64,000 nucleotides of DNA from Microvirga ossetica (GTDB lineage: Bacteria; Pseudomonadota; Alphaproteobacteria; Rhizobiales; Beijerinckiaceae). The stretch lies in assembly GCF_002741015.1 (NCBI RefSeq), contig NZ_CP016617.1:1054001-1118000 (forward strand), read 5' to 3'. Positions within the stretch are counted from its first letter, which is position 1; the number at the start of each line of letters is the position of its first letter. Shown piece by piece: positions 27,836-36,311 of this stretch. The notes under the pieces are model-generated. The model saw nothing but the letters and a program-made list of their open reading frames with translations, ran no database searches and was not told the DNA's origin. The position numbers and the translations under genes are program-made.

Positions 27836-28172
27836 TGGCCAGGCTCTCGCCCTGCTTAAGTCCATACGCCGTAGTGCTGCCCGCGCTGCTCACCTCAGCC
27901 CCCGCTATCCAGAGAATTGTGGTTAACCAAACGTTAACCCCTCCCGGCTGTAGTCACTTAATTCCTAGCCTCCGGCTACTACTCTTTGGGGGTAGATGCC
28001 TGCCGGCCACCACAATTCCCAAGCTGTGGTTTCTGAGACATGGGCTCCACGGTTTGGTCAGCATCCGTGACGTGAAGGCTGCCGTGGAGATCCGGGGATA
28101 CCAGAAACTTGAGGAAGCCCGCAGCCGCTACGGCTAAGATCCGAGCCCTGGAATCAGGACGGAGCTCCTCGC
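27836..28172. other. Region without recognised features
   Basis: About 340 bases. An open frame across it has unusual composition in its first half and was not called. Confidence 0.35.
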
Positions 28173-28823
28173 GTGTGCAATCTCTACAGCGTCCACACTA
28201 CCCAGGCGATGATCCGGCGAGCCTTCAACATCGCCCGGGACAATGCCGGCAATCTGCCTCCCTTGCCCGGGATCTTCCCTGACCAGATGGCGCCCGTGGT
28301 GAGGATCCACGATGGCGAGCGTGAACTGCTGCAGATGCGGTGGGGCTTCCCACCGCCGCCGAACGTCGGCAACCATCCGGTCACCAACGTCCGCAACGTC
28401 GCCTCCCCGTTCTGGCGGGCCTGGCTCAAGCCGCAATACCGCTGCCTCGTGCCCCTGACGTCCTTCAGCGAGTACAAGGACACCAAGCCGCGCAAGACGC
28501 CCATCTGGTTCGCCCTGTCGAAGGAGAGGCCCTTGGCTGCCTTCGCCGGGATCTGGCGGCCTTGGACAGGTGTGCGCGGCACCAAGGCCGATCCGGTCGA
28601 GGGTGAGCACCTGCTCTACTCGTTCCTGACGTCAGAGCCGAACGGGATCGTCGGGCCAATCCACCCCAAGGCCATGCCGGTAATCCTGACGACCCCTGAG
28701 GAATACGAGACCTGGCTGACAGCGCCGACCGAGGAGGCCCTGAAGCTGCAGCGCCCGCTGCCTGACGATATGCTTGAGATCGTGGCAGAGGGGCAAAGGT
28801 CGGATCAGCCAGAGGCGGCATAG
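28173..28823 (+). CDS. SRAP-domain protein (SOS response-associated peptidase, YedK-like)
   Basis: 216 residues. The GTG start at 28173 puts the catalytic Cys at position 2 (M-C-N-L-Y), as the family requires; GGAG lies upstream. Further signatures are RWGFPPPP, NVRNVAS, RCLVPLTSFSEY (with the active Glu) and HPKAMPVIL (with the active His). HMCES/YedK proteins form a thiazolidine crosslink to abasic sites in single-stranded DNA and shield them during repair. Confidence 0.93.
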   Translation: MCNLYSVHTTQAMIRRAFNIARDNAGNLPPLPGIFPDQMAPVVRIHDGERELLQMRWGFPPPPNVGNHPVTNVRNVASPFWRAWLKPQYRCLVPLTSFSEYKDTKPRKTPIWFALSKERPLAAFAGIWRPWTGVRGTKADPVEGEHLLYSFLTSEPNGIVGPIHPKAMPVILTTPEEYETWLTAPTEEALKLQRPLPDDMLEIVAEGQRSDQPEAA

Positions 28824-28942
28824 GATTCGGAGGCCTCGCGCTCGCTTCCCTGTGAACATCGGGGAAAAATCCCCCGCCATCTTGGCTTTCTGGCTTATAG
28901 GCAGATTGTTCCTGTTTCGTTCCTCACGAGTCGAGCGGGTAC

Positions 28943-29122
28943 ATGCGGCGGACTACCAAACTGACGGTGGAGCAGGTCTTGGAGGCTAGGCTGCGCTATG
29001 CGGCCGGCGAGCGGGAGTTCCAGAAGCTCGCTCGAGAGTACCGAGTCGGGCGCTCTACCATCACCAAAGCTGTCCTCGGCTACACTTTCAAGGAACTGCC
29101 CATGCCGCCGAGGAGGCTCTGA
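28943..29122 (+). CDS. Small helix-turn-helix protein (paralogue of 22163-22372)
   Basis: 59 residues, too short for usual gene callers. It reads LTVEQVLEARLRYAAGEREF, LAREYRVGRSTITKAVLGYT, then FKELPMPPRRL. It matches the protein at 22163-22372 over its full length, and conservation of both copies within one window argues that they are real genes. Confidence 0.6.
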   Translation: MRRTTKLTVEQVLEARLRYAAGEREFQKLAREYRVGRSTITKAVLGYTFKELPMPPRRL

Positions 29123-29224
29123 TGCCGCTTAAGTGGAAATCTTGTGAACAGAGTGGGGATAGGAGCTTTAAGGGCGGCCAGGGCCTCCACGGCTTTTGCG
29201 TCTATCGGCCAGGGGACGTCTGGA

Positions 29225-29458
29225 TCAGCAGCCGCTGCAGATACTTTTAGTCGTTCTTCTCAGCTTCTCGTCGCGAGTGCGCTCCAGAGCCTCCGACTTC
29301 TTGCGTTGGGTCTCAGCCATGGCGGCCCCATCCTCGTGGCTAAAGGGCTTAGCGGTAACGGAGCCAGAAGCAGACCCCTTTGCCGCCTGTCCTTGGGCCT
29401 GTGCAGCGTGGGAAGCAAGGGAGAGAGCAAGGACAGTGACGGCGGTGACGATGCGCAT
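29225..29458 (-). CDS. Small secreted hypothetical protein
   Basis: 77 residues from ATG at 29458. The signal peptide RIVTAVTVLALSLASHAAQA is clear, with cleavage after AQA. The mature part is hydrophilic and ends with two cysteines (CSGC). Unknown function. Confidence 0.55.
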   Translation of the reverse strand: MRIVTAVTVLALSLASHAAQAQGQAAKGSASGSVTAKPFSHEDGAAMAETQRKKSEALERTRDEKLRRTTKSICSGC

Positions 29459-29819
29459 TAAACTGCTCGCTAGGAGGGACCTGATACCCAAGCCTAGCAC
29501 GTCTATGTGCGCAGCACGGACGTCTATTCCGCAGTTGATCGCTCACTTAAGGGTGATGGTTCATATTCCCGGGTTAGTCTCAGCCACTCCGCAACGCCCA
29601 ACATGAAAAGGGCCCACGCGAACATTGTGGACCCTTAAACTTTGGAGCGGGCGGGCGGTGCTGCCCCGCCGCCGTGCAAGGTCGACCCTTGCCGTTGCCT
29701 GCTTCACCCGCAATGCATCGAGGATAGTCAGCATTCGACACCAAACAACTGAACTCGTGGGCTACCCCAACATTCCGCGACTTTAATTTTTTGCCGGGCA
29801 AAGTATCGCCGCATCCACT
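29459..29819. other. Region without recognised features
   Basis: About 360 bases upstream of the secreted-protein gene. No gene or RNA recognised. Confidence 0.35.
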
Positions 29820-29966
29820 CAATAGGATCGAAGGATAGCTTTGGGAATTGCAATTGGCGTCGGTGTTGGGGCTGCTCTTGGTGCGGCTCTGGACATATCG
29901 CAATCGGCATTGCGCTAAGTATCGCCCTGGGGGCCAGCGTGGACCATGTCTCCGAACGCTGGTAAG
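29820..29966 (+). pseudogene. Remnant of a glycine-rich small membrane protein
   Basis: Frame one reads RIALGIAIGVGVGAALGAAL. A one-base change of frame near 29892 gives HIAIGIALSIALGASVDHVS and a stop. The two glycine-zipper halves look like one frameshifted small membrane protein with an internal repeat. No start codon is visible. Confidence 0.35.
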
Positions 29967-30089
29967 CCCTTCTACTCCTCAGCGTCGGCACACTTGGCCG
30001 GGGAGTTCCTGCTACGCCTCGAGGAGCTTGACCCGAAACGGCACCTGTACGATCTAACGCACGACAATTTCCCATGTATTGGACGAGTT

Positions 30090-30596
30090 ATGGACCAGCC
30101 TGAACAGCAGTTAGACTTTGCCAGCATTACGGCAGACATCGTTTCATCTTACGTTGCGAATAACTCGGTCCATCGCGCCGACCTTCCGAACGTGATCGCA
30201 GCCGTGCATGCGGCGCTCCAAGGCATAGTCGCTCCCAAGTCGGCGGAACCTGAGAAGCCACAGCCTGCGGTTTCGATCCGCAAGTCCGTCACCCCTGATT
30301 TCCTGATTAGTCTTGAGGACGGGAAGAAGTACAAGTCCCTCAAGCGCCATCTCAGAGGGTTGGGGCTGACCCCGGAGCAGTACCGGGCGAAGTGGGAGCT
30401 CCCAATCGATTATCCGATGATTGCGCCGAACTATGCTGCGAAGCGCTCGGAACTCGCCAAGAGCATAGGCCTTGGCCATCTGAGAAGAAAAGCGGCGCCA
30501 AAGGCAGCTGTCATTGCGGACGAGAAAGTCGCGACGCCTGTTGAGGGCGCAAAGCCGAAGCGCGGTAGACCTGCCAAGAGCAAGACAATCGAGTAG
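30090..30596 (+). CDS. MucR/Ros family transcriptional regulator lacking zinc cysteines
   Basis: 168 residues from ATG at 30090. The N-terminal helix (ITADIVSSYVANNSV) is the oligomerisation part of MucR. The DNA-binding core is SVTPDFLISLEDGKKYKSLK, then RHLRGLGLTPEQYRAKWELP and the conserved YPMIAPNYAAKRSELAKSIG. In Ros the zinc is held by Cys2His2; here the usual Cys of I-V-C-L-E-D-G-K-K is Ser, and the His after L-K-R-H-L is also lost. Ros-like proteins lacking the cysteines can still fold and bind AT-rich DNA. A basic AT-hook-like tail (PKRGRPAK) ends the protein. Confidence 0.88.
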   Translation: MDQPEQQLDFASITADIVSSYVANNSVHRADLPNVIAAVHAALQGIVAPKSAEPEKPQPAVSIRKSVTPDFLISLEDGKKYKSLKRHLRGLGLTPEQYRAKWELPIDYPMIAPNYAAKRSELAKSIGLGHLRRKAAPKAAVIADEKVATPVEGAKPKRGRPAKSKTIE

Positions 30597-30610
30597 GACC
30601 GGAATGCCTC

Positions 30611-30637
30611 GGGACGGCGTAGCATGAACGCCGTCCC
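30611..30637. terminator. Strong hairpin between convergent genes
   Basis: GGGACGGCGT and ACGCCGTCCC form a perfect 10-bp stem with a 7-base loop. It lies 14 bases after the MucR stop and 6 bases after the stop of the small minus-strand gene, so it probably terminates both. Confidence 0.75.
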
Positions 30638-30643
30638 AGCCGC

Positions 30644-30799
30644 CTAGCTCAGGCGCGGTTTTCCTAACTCACCATTTAAGGCCTGCAGCCTTACCCTGTT
30701 TGCTTCGGCCATTGGCAGAGTTCGGGCGATGCAAACTCCGTCGACAAAGACCGCATAGGTCTGTCTCGCCTCGTTGTCGAGCTTGATCGAGATGTTCAT
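30644..30799 (-). CDS. Small hypothetical protein downstream of the XRE gene
   Basis: 51 residues, MNISIKLDNEARQTYAVFVD, then GVCIARTLPMAEANRVRLQA and a short tail. GGAAGGGA precedes the ATG. It follows the XRE gene by 88 bases on the same strand and ends at the shared terminator. Family not recognised. Confidence 0.6.
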   Translation of the reverse strand: MNISIKLDNEARQTYAVFVDGVCIARTLPMAEANRVRLQALNGELGKPRLS

Positions 30800-30887
30800 G
30801 GGAGCGTCCCTTCCAGGACTGACATCGTTGCTGGATAACGCAATCTGGCTCGCTCAGTTCTCAGAGGCCTACCGCCACGCGAACTCC

Positions 30888-31268
30888 TTATTCGACAGCG
30901 ATCGCTTTGAGCGCCCGTCTGACGGCAACCTTGGCGGCTTCAACGTGTCCTGCAGCCAGCAGTTCATCAACGATCCTGAGAGCCATCACGGCATCAGGTC
31001 GCTGGCCCGCATCTGATGTTATTGCGGTCGCGCCGGCAGCCCCCATAGCGCCAGCAAGGTCGTCGCTCTGGCCCATAAGGTAGGCCGGATTGCACTTGAG
31101 CACGGTTGCGAGGCTCGAAAGGGCATCTTCTCCTGGAACTTGGGAGCGCCCCGTGATGATGTCCTGAATGAACCCCGCTTCGAAGCCCGCTTCTAGGGAA
31201 GCCCGGCGCCACGAGATCTTGAGCGCAGTCACGCGTTCTCCGATGCGCTCTTTCAGGATCGCGTTCAC
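30888..31268 (-). CDS. XRE-family regulator (phage repressor-like)
   Basis: 126 residues from GTG with AAGGAGC upstream. HTH domain over ERVTALKISWRRASLEAG, FIQDIITGRSQVPGEDALSS and LATVLKCNPAYLMGQ, followed by a C-terminal helix. The layout matches small phage-type repressors without a peptidase domain. Confidence 0.8.
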   Translation of the reverse strand: MNAILKERIGERVTALKISWRRASLEAGFEAGFIQDIITGRSQVPGEDALSSLATVLKCNPAYLMGQSDDLAGAMGAAGATAITSDAGQRPDAVMALRIVDELLAAGHVEAAKVAVRRALKAIAVE

Positions 31269-31300
31269 GCTTAGCTCCTTCGGGTGAAGACGTGACCAAA

Positions 31301-31354
31301 AGCCAAAAGGCGGGAAGGCGGTACATCCGCACTCTCCCCGCCTACCTTTTGGCT
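31301..31354. promoter_or_regulatory. Long inverted repeat upstream of the XRE gene
   Basis: AGCCAAAAGG and CCTTTTGGCT are perfect arms. Inside them GGCGGG pairs with CCCGCC, and GCGG-TACAT-CCGC forms the tip. It lies 32 bases upstream of the GTG, so it may be an operator for autoregulation, or the terminator of the NUDIX gene transcribed toward it. Confidence 0.5.
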
Positions 31355-32339
31355 ACCATCATCTTAGGCCGGGTATGGTTAATAGTGCGCTAACTCAGCG
31401 GCCGTTGACGCTCTCCAGTATATCGACCTTCGCCGGGTCCGACTCCGTCTCGTGGGCTTCGTCGAGCAGGTTGATCGTCTGCATCGCGCGGATGCTGTAC
31501 TCCCCCAGATCGCCTGACGCGTCTTAATCGCCTCCAACCACTAAATCCAATTTGGCGGCGGCGCTGAGCCCGAGAAGCAGAGACGCAACGTCGTGCGCTT
31601 GGATGAGCCCGCCCGTTTGGCTCATTCTGACGGCCTCGCCAATGCTCACCAGGTGAACGTCAATTGTCTCCGCAGGGTCTGGCCTCTGTGCCCCATCCGG
31701 CCGTGCGTTCATCGCCAGAACGACATGGAAGAGGTTCGTGCGGCTAAGTAGGTCGCCAAAAGTTCTGCAACAGCTTTCTGAGCCAGAAGTGTTTGGATGC
31801 CATGCCCGCCTTGCGACACGCTTGTTGTGGCGTCAGCGCCAGAACCCAGGCTGCGGCATCGGCGGCCAGGGCATCGATGGATGCGGCCTGCCGGTTGGCC
31901 GCTACCAACCTCTTGAGTTCGCGCCAGAGCTGATCCATCGGGCTCAGTTCGGGTGCCTGCCGGGGCAGCCACACGAAGCGGATCCGCAACCGGTCTGCCA
32001 GCGCCTGGGTCTGCGGGGCGGTGTGGGCGCTGGCCCGGTCGCTCAGCAGCCAGAGCCAGCCGGCGCCGCGGTAGCGGCGCCGCAATGCGCGCAGGAACGC
32101 CTGGGCATCGGCCTGACCGGCGCGGTGGCGGATCAGCACCACCCGGCGCGCGCTTCGCAGGTCGATCGCCCCAAACAGCACCCGCTTCGCGTTGCGGCCG
32201 GTGATCGGCACGGTGGCCTGAGTGCCCTTGAGCGCCCAGGTCGCCCGCAGCGGCGGAAACAGCCGCAACAGCGTCCAGTCGAGGCACAGCAGCCGATCGC
32301 CTCTGTGCCAGCCCGCCTTCAGACGCCGGGTGATGCCCC

Positions 32340-32613
32340 TTATATGGGCCGATACGTCAGTCAAGTGCTGGTCGCAGATGTTGCCGTGATCTCCGAGGTT
32401 GAGCCCGATGGCGCTCATGCGAACCGGTCGTCCGCATCACCTTATATCCGGTTGGGCCATAGCCCTGACCATGATCCCGCATGCGACGGGCACGGGCTCC
32501 AAGGTGAGCGCGACCATTCTTTTTTGCGGCATTCTTCCAGCCAGGGGGCGAAAGCGGTCGCGCTCCCCTCAGACATCACGCGCTGACAATCCAGCGCCAG
32601 CGCGCAACGAGGT
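32340..32613 (-). ncRNA. Candidate bridge RNA region of the IS110 element
   Basis: IS110-family elements encode a structured bridge RNA in a non-coding end that guides target and donor recognition. In IS1111-type members it lies after the transposase. This 270-base downstream end is the only place large enough here. I did not fold it, so the call rests on position and family knowledge. Confidence 0.4.
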
Positions 32614-33765
32614 TCAGGGCTTCACGACAACATCGGCCGGAAGGGCGCCTGTTTCGACATAGCGCCACAGCAGGATCAGCAGCTTGCGGGCGAGCGCCAC
32701 AATCGCAATGCGTCGGACCCGACCGGTGGCTGAACCCACACGGCTGCGGAACCAGCCCGCGAGCGCACTGTCAGGTTGGTTGCGCACCCACAGCCAGGCG
32801 AGTTCGATCAGCGCCTTGCGGGCGCGGGCATTCCCGGCCTTGGTGATGCCCTGCTCGCGTGACCTGCGGCCGCTCGCAAACGGACTGGGGGTCAGCCCTA
32901 CATAGGAGGCCACGTGGCGCCGGCTGGCAAAGCATCGGTAGAACACCTCCTTGGCGAGGACAGTTGCAAGCTCAGGCCCAATGCTCTTCACGTGCAGCAA
33001 GGCCCCGAGCTTGGATGAGGTCGCTGCTTTCGCCGCCGCCGCTTCGGCATCGCGCCTCGTCTCGACCTCTGCCAGCTGCCGCAGCACGAGTTCGAGCCAG
33101 TCGAGCTGATGGGCGATCTCCTCCGACAGTCGCGGTGGCAGGGGCCGACCATCCCCCGTGATTAGCTGCGGCAGGCGCCGACGGCGATCCGGCCGCAGCG
33201 GCTCGTAGTCGGCGATCCCCTGCGTGGCGCACAGCCCCTGGATCCGGTTGACGAGGCGGATGCGCTCCTGCAGCAGCGTGGCGCGCTCGCGGCTCGGACG
33301 ACGCGCATCCTCCTCATCCGGCGACGGCGGGCGGACCATGGAGCAGACCTTCGGCTCGCCGCGGGACCAGGCCATCAGCGCCCGCAGCAGAGCCTGGGCA
33401 TCCAGGCGGTCTGTCTTCGCCCGCCGCGCACGGCGGTCAACCTGCAGAGAACTTGGGTCCATGACATGGCTGCTGACGCCGTGCGCCTCGAGAAGGCGGT
33501 GCAGCCAGAACCCGTCGCGGCCGGCCTTGTAGCAGCATGACACGTGCGGGCTTGCGCTGGTGCGTCGTTCCACACGGGTTTGGATGCGGGCGAGCAGGTC
33601 GAGCACCGCCTGTCCGTCACCGGCGGGGAGCCGATGCAACTCGATCTTGGCGGCATCGGGCGCATGTAGCGCCACAAGCCAGGAGCGGCGGCTGAGTTCG
33701 AGAGCCAGAAAGATCGTGTGGGTGCTGTCCGAGAATGAAGCGTCGGCTGATGGAGAGTGGAACAT
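32614..33765 (-). CDS. IS110-family transposase (DEDD recombinase)
   Basis: 383 residues from ATG at 33765, preceded by GGAGGTCGC. The N-terminal RuvC-like domain begins TIFLALELSRRSWLVALHAP and continues through RRARRAKTDRLDAQALL (Asp pair). The C-terminal IS116/IS110/IS902 domain has LLHVKSIGPELATVLAKEVF, SYVGLTPSPFASG and ITKAGNARARKALIELAWLW, with the catalytic Ser region. The frame is intact. Confidence 0.9.
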   Translation of the reverse strand: MFHSPSADASFSDSTHTIFLALELSRRSWLVALHAPDAAKIELHRLPAGDGQAVLDLLARIQTRVERRTSASPHVSCCYKAGRDGFWLHRLLEAHGVSSHVMDPSSLQVDRRARRAKTDRLDAQALLRALMAWSRGEPKVCSMVRPPSPDEEDARRPSRERATLLQERIRLVNRIQGLCATQGIADYEPLRPDRRRRLPQLITGDGRPLPPRLSEEIAHQLDWLELVLRQLAEVETRRDAEAAAAKAATSSKLGALLHVKSIGPELATVLAKEVFYRCFASRRHVASYVGLTPSPFASGRRSREQGITKAGNARARKALIELAWLWVRNQPDSALAGWFRSRVGSATGRVRRIAIVALARKLLILLWRYVETGALPADVVVKP

Positions 33766-34102
33766 GAGCGACCTCCAGAGGTGAGGTGACCGCCTTACTT
33801 CACCAATCTGGCGGTCCCTGGCCCATGAGATCTTTTTTCTGCGCCAGATGAGGCGCGCGCTCGACATAGACGTAGCGCGGGCGCTTCCAGCGATAGCCTG
33901 CCTCGTGCAGCCGGCGCCGCAGGGTCCGGGGGCTGACCGCGAGGCCCTTCGTGGCCAGGTGTTGATGCCGGAGTAAAACTCCCCAGACCTGCCGATTGAA
34001 TTTTCCCCAGGTGAGAGCGGTGGCCAGTTGGTTTGGCCGTCTCGGGGAAGACGGGCAGGCCCTCTTCGCTGATGCTGCTCCTGATGATCAGGAGGGCATG
34101 CG

Positions 34103-35356
34103 GTGATCCAGCTTGGGGAGTTAGTCATGATCCTGGATTGGCACCGGCAGGGCATGTCGGTCTCAGCCATTGCCCGACAGAGCGGCCTCGATCGCAAAAC
34201 CGTGCGCAAGTATATCCAACGCGGCCTGGAGGCTCCGGCTTATGGCCCACGCAAGCCGCGTCAGACCGTCATTGATCCCTTCACCGGCTACTTGCGCGAG
34301 CGGGTGAGCGCCTTCCCGGGCCTGACCGGAAGCCGCCTGTTCCGCGAGATCAAGGAGCACGGCTATGCCGGGGGCTACACCGCCGTCACCGACTTCCTGC
34401 GCGAGATCCGCCCCACCCCGTCATCCTCCTTCGAGGTCCGCTTCGAGACCGCGCCCGGCCTGCAGGCCCAGGTCGACTTCGCCCAGTTCCAGGTCGTGTT
34501 CGCCGACGAGCCTACAACCCCGCGCATCGTCTGGCTGTTCTCACTGGTGCTCGGCTACAGCCGCCTGATCTGGGCCCGCTTCGTGCTGCATCAGGATCTG
34601 GCCACCGTGCTGCGCTGTCACGTGGCGGCTTTCGAGGCTTTGGGCGGAGTGCCGCACGAGGTGCTCTACGACCGCATGAAGACCGTGGTCACCGGCGAGA
34701 CCTCTCCCGGCGGCATTATCTACAACCGCGCGCTGATCGACCTGGCCCGGCACTTCGGCTTCCATCCCAAAGCCTGCCGCCCGTACCGGGCCAAGACCAA
34801 AGGCAAGGTCGAGCGGCCCTTCCGCTACATCCGCGAGGACTTCTTCCTGGCCCGCTCCTTTCGCAATCTCGAGGACCTGAACCGGCAGCTGCAGCACTGG
34901 CTGTCCACCGTGGCCAACCCGCGCGTTCATGCCACCACGCGCCGCGTTGTCATGGAGGCCTTTGCCGAGGAGCATCCCTTCTTGCGGCCTCTGCCGCTGG
35001 CCCCCTTCCGGTCCGTCTTGCGGCTGGAGCGGCGGATCTCGCGCGACGGCATGGTCAGTGTCGGCGGCAACTTCTATAGCGTGCCCGATGCCACACGCCG
35101 GCGCGTGGTCGAGGTCCACACCCTGGCTGATGAGATCCGCATCTTCGAGGAGGGTGAGCTGATTGGCGCCCATCCCGTTCTGGAGGGCCGCCACCAGCGC
35201 CGGGTCGCGCCGGGCCACCGCAAGAGCTTTCCCGCACCGCAAAGGCGTGAAGCCAAGGTCGCTCCGGTCGGCCGCACCGGCGACGTGGTCGCCCAGCGCT
35301 CGCTCGCGTTCTACGACGCGGTCGCCCGTCACCTGGCCCGGGAGACGCGCGCATGA
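34103..35356 (+). CDS. istA: IS21-family transposase IstA (copy B)
   Basis: 417 residues from GTG, with AGGAGGG upstream. HTH MSVSAIARQSGLDRKTVRKY. Integrase core has LQAQVDFAQFQVVFAD (first Asp), GVPHEVLYDRMKTVV (second) and RAKTKGKVERPFRYIRED (Glu). The C-terminal GGNFYSVPDATRRRVVEV is typical. Its stop overlaps the istB start. Sequence is clearly distinct from copy A. Confidence 0.92.
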   Translation: MIQLGELVMILDWHRQGMSVSAIARQSGLDRKTVRKYIQRGLEAPAYGPRKPRQTVIDPFTGYLRERVSAFPGLTGSRLFREIKEHGYAGGYTAVTDFLREIRPTPSSSFEVRFETAPGLQAQVDFAQFQVVFADEPTTPRIVWLFSLVLGYSRLIWARFVLHQDLATVLRCHVAAFEALGGVPHEVLYDRMKTVVTGETSPGGIIYNRALIDLARHFGFHPKACRPYRAKTKGKVERPFRYIREDFFLARSFRNLEDLNRQLQHWLSTVANPRVHATTRRVVMEAFAEEHPFLRPLPLAPFRSVLRLERRISRDGMVSVGGNFYSVPDATRRRVVEVHTLADEIRIFEEGELIGAHPVLEGRHQRRVAPGHRKSFPAPQRREAKVAPVGRTGDVVAQRSLAFYDAVARHLARETRA

Positions 35357-36023
35357 GTGCGCCCCTGGAGCTCATTCCCACGACCCTGGAGCGGATCCGT
35401 CAGGATCTGGTTGGCCTGAAGATGCCGCGCGCCCTGGAGGCGCTCGATGCCATCGTGCGTCGCCTCGAGCAGGGCGAGATCGGTGCGCTGGAGGCGATCG
35501 ACACGCTGCTGTCCGAGGAATTGAGCCTGCGCGAGAACAGCCGCATCAAGACCGGCTTGCGCATGGCGCGGCTGTCGACGATCAAGACCTTGTCGGGCTT
35601 TGACTTCACCTTCCAACCCTCGCTCGACCGGGACCGCATCCTGACCCTGGCGCAGTTGGGCTTTATCGCCCGCTGCGAAGTGGTGCACTTTCTTGGCCCG
35701 CCCGGCACCGGCAAGAGCCATCTCGCCATCGCCCTGGGGGTAGAGGCGGTCAAGGCCGGCAAGAGCGTGTACTTCTGCACGCTGGCGGATCTGATCGGCA
35801 TGCTGGCCCGCGCCGAGCGTGAGGGGCGTCTGCCGGAGCGGATCCGGTTCTTCTGCCGGCCTTCGCTGCTGATCGTTGACGAGATCGGGTACCTGCCCGT
35901 GGTGTCCGGCGGGGGCAACCTGATCTTCCAGCTGGTCAACGCCCGCTATGAGAAAGGCGCCATGATCCTGACTGGTCTTGCTTCGAAAAAATGGAGAGCT
36001 TCTGATGAAGCAGGAGGATCTCC

Positions 36024-36311
36024 ATGCCGAAGACCCGTTTTAAGAGAGAGTTTCAGGATGAGGCCGTCCGCCTCGTTTTGACGAGTGGGCGCTCGCAACG
36101 CGCGATCGCCGACGATCTTGGGGTGAACCGTTCGACGCTCGCGCGCTGGATGGCGGAGCACCAGGATATGCGGCCTTCGTCGGCCCCGCCGCCCAATGAG
36201 GATGTCATGGACGAGCTCAAGCGCCTCCGTCGCGAGAACGAGGTGCTGCGGCAAGAGCGCGACATCCTCAAGAAGGCCACCGCTTTTTTCGTCAAGGAGG
36301 GAAGTCGATGA
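36024..36311 (+). CDS. IS3-family transposase OrfA (HTH protein)
   Basis: 95 residues. HTH_Tnp_1 in RFKREFQDEAVRLVLTSG, RAIADDLGVNRSTLARWM, followed by a leucine-zipper-like helix (LKRLRRENEVLRQERDILKK) and ATAFFVKE. T-TTT-TTC at 36284-36290 is a candidate -1 slippery site for an OrfAB fusion. The stop overlaps the orfB ATG. Confidence 0.9.
   Translation: MPKTRFKREFQDEAVRLVLTSGRSQRAIADDLGVNRSTLARWMAEHQDMRPSSAPPPNEDVMDELKRLRRENEVLRQERDILKKATAFFVKEGSR

Larger units (their letters stand above)
32340..33823 (-). mobile_element. IS110-family element inside the IS630 transposase gene
   Basis: The IS630 sequence stops at TGATGCCCC on one side and resumes at ATGAGATC on the other; between them lies one DEDD transposase gene. 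There are no terminal inverted repeats and no clear target duplication, as usual for IS110. About 270 bases of non-coding DNA follow the transposase and only about 60 precede it. Exact ends are uncertain by a few bases because GGGCC/GGCCC occurs at both. Confidence 0.8.

Noticed and set aside
27823..28137. 104-codon plus-strand frame
   Set aside because: Only its last 30 residues look protein-like; too weak to call.
31398..31517. Short minus-strand frame after the NUDIX stop (ends LESVNGR)
   Set aside because: About 30 codons from its first ATG and no ribosome site; may be real but unsupported.
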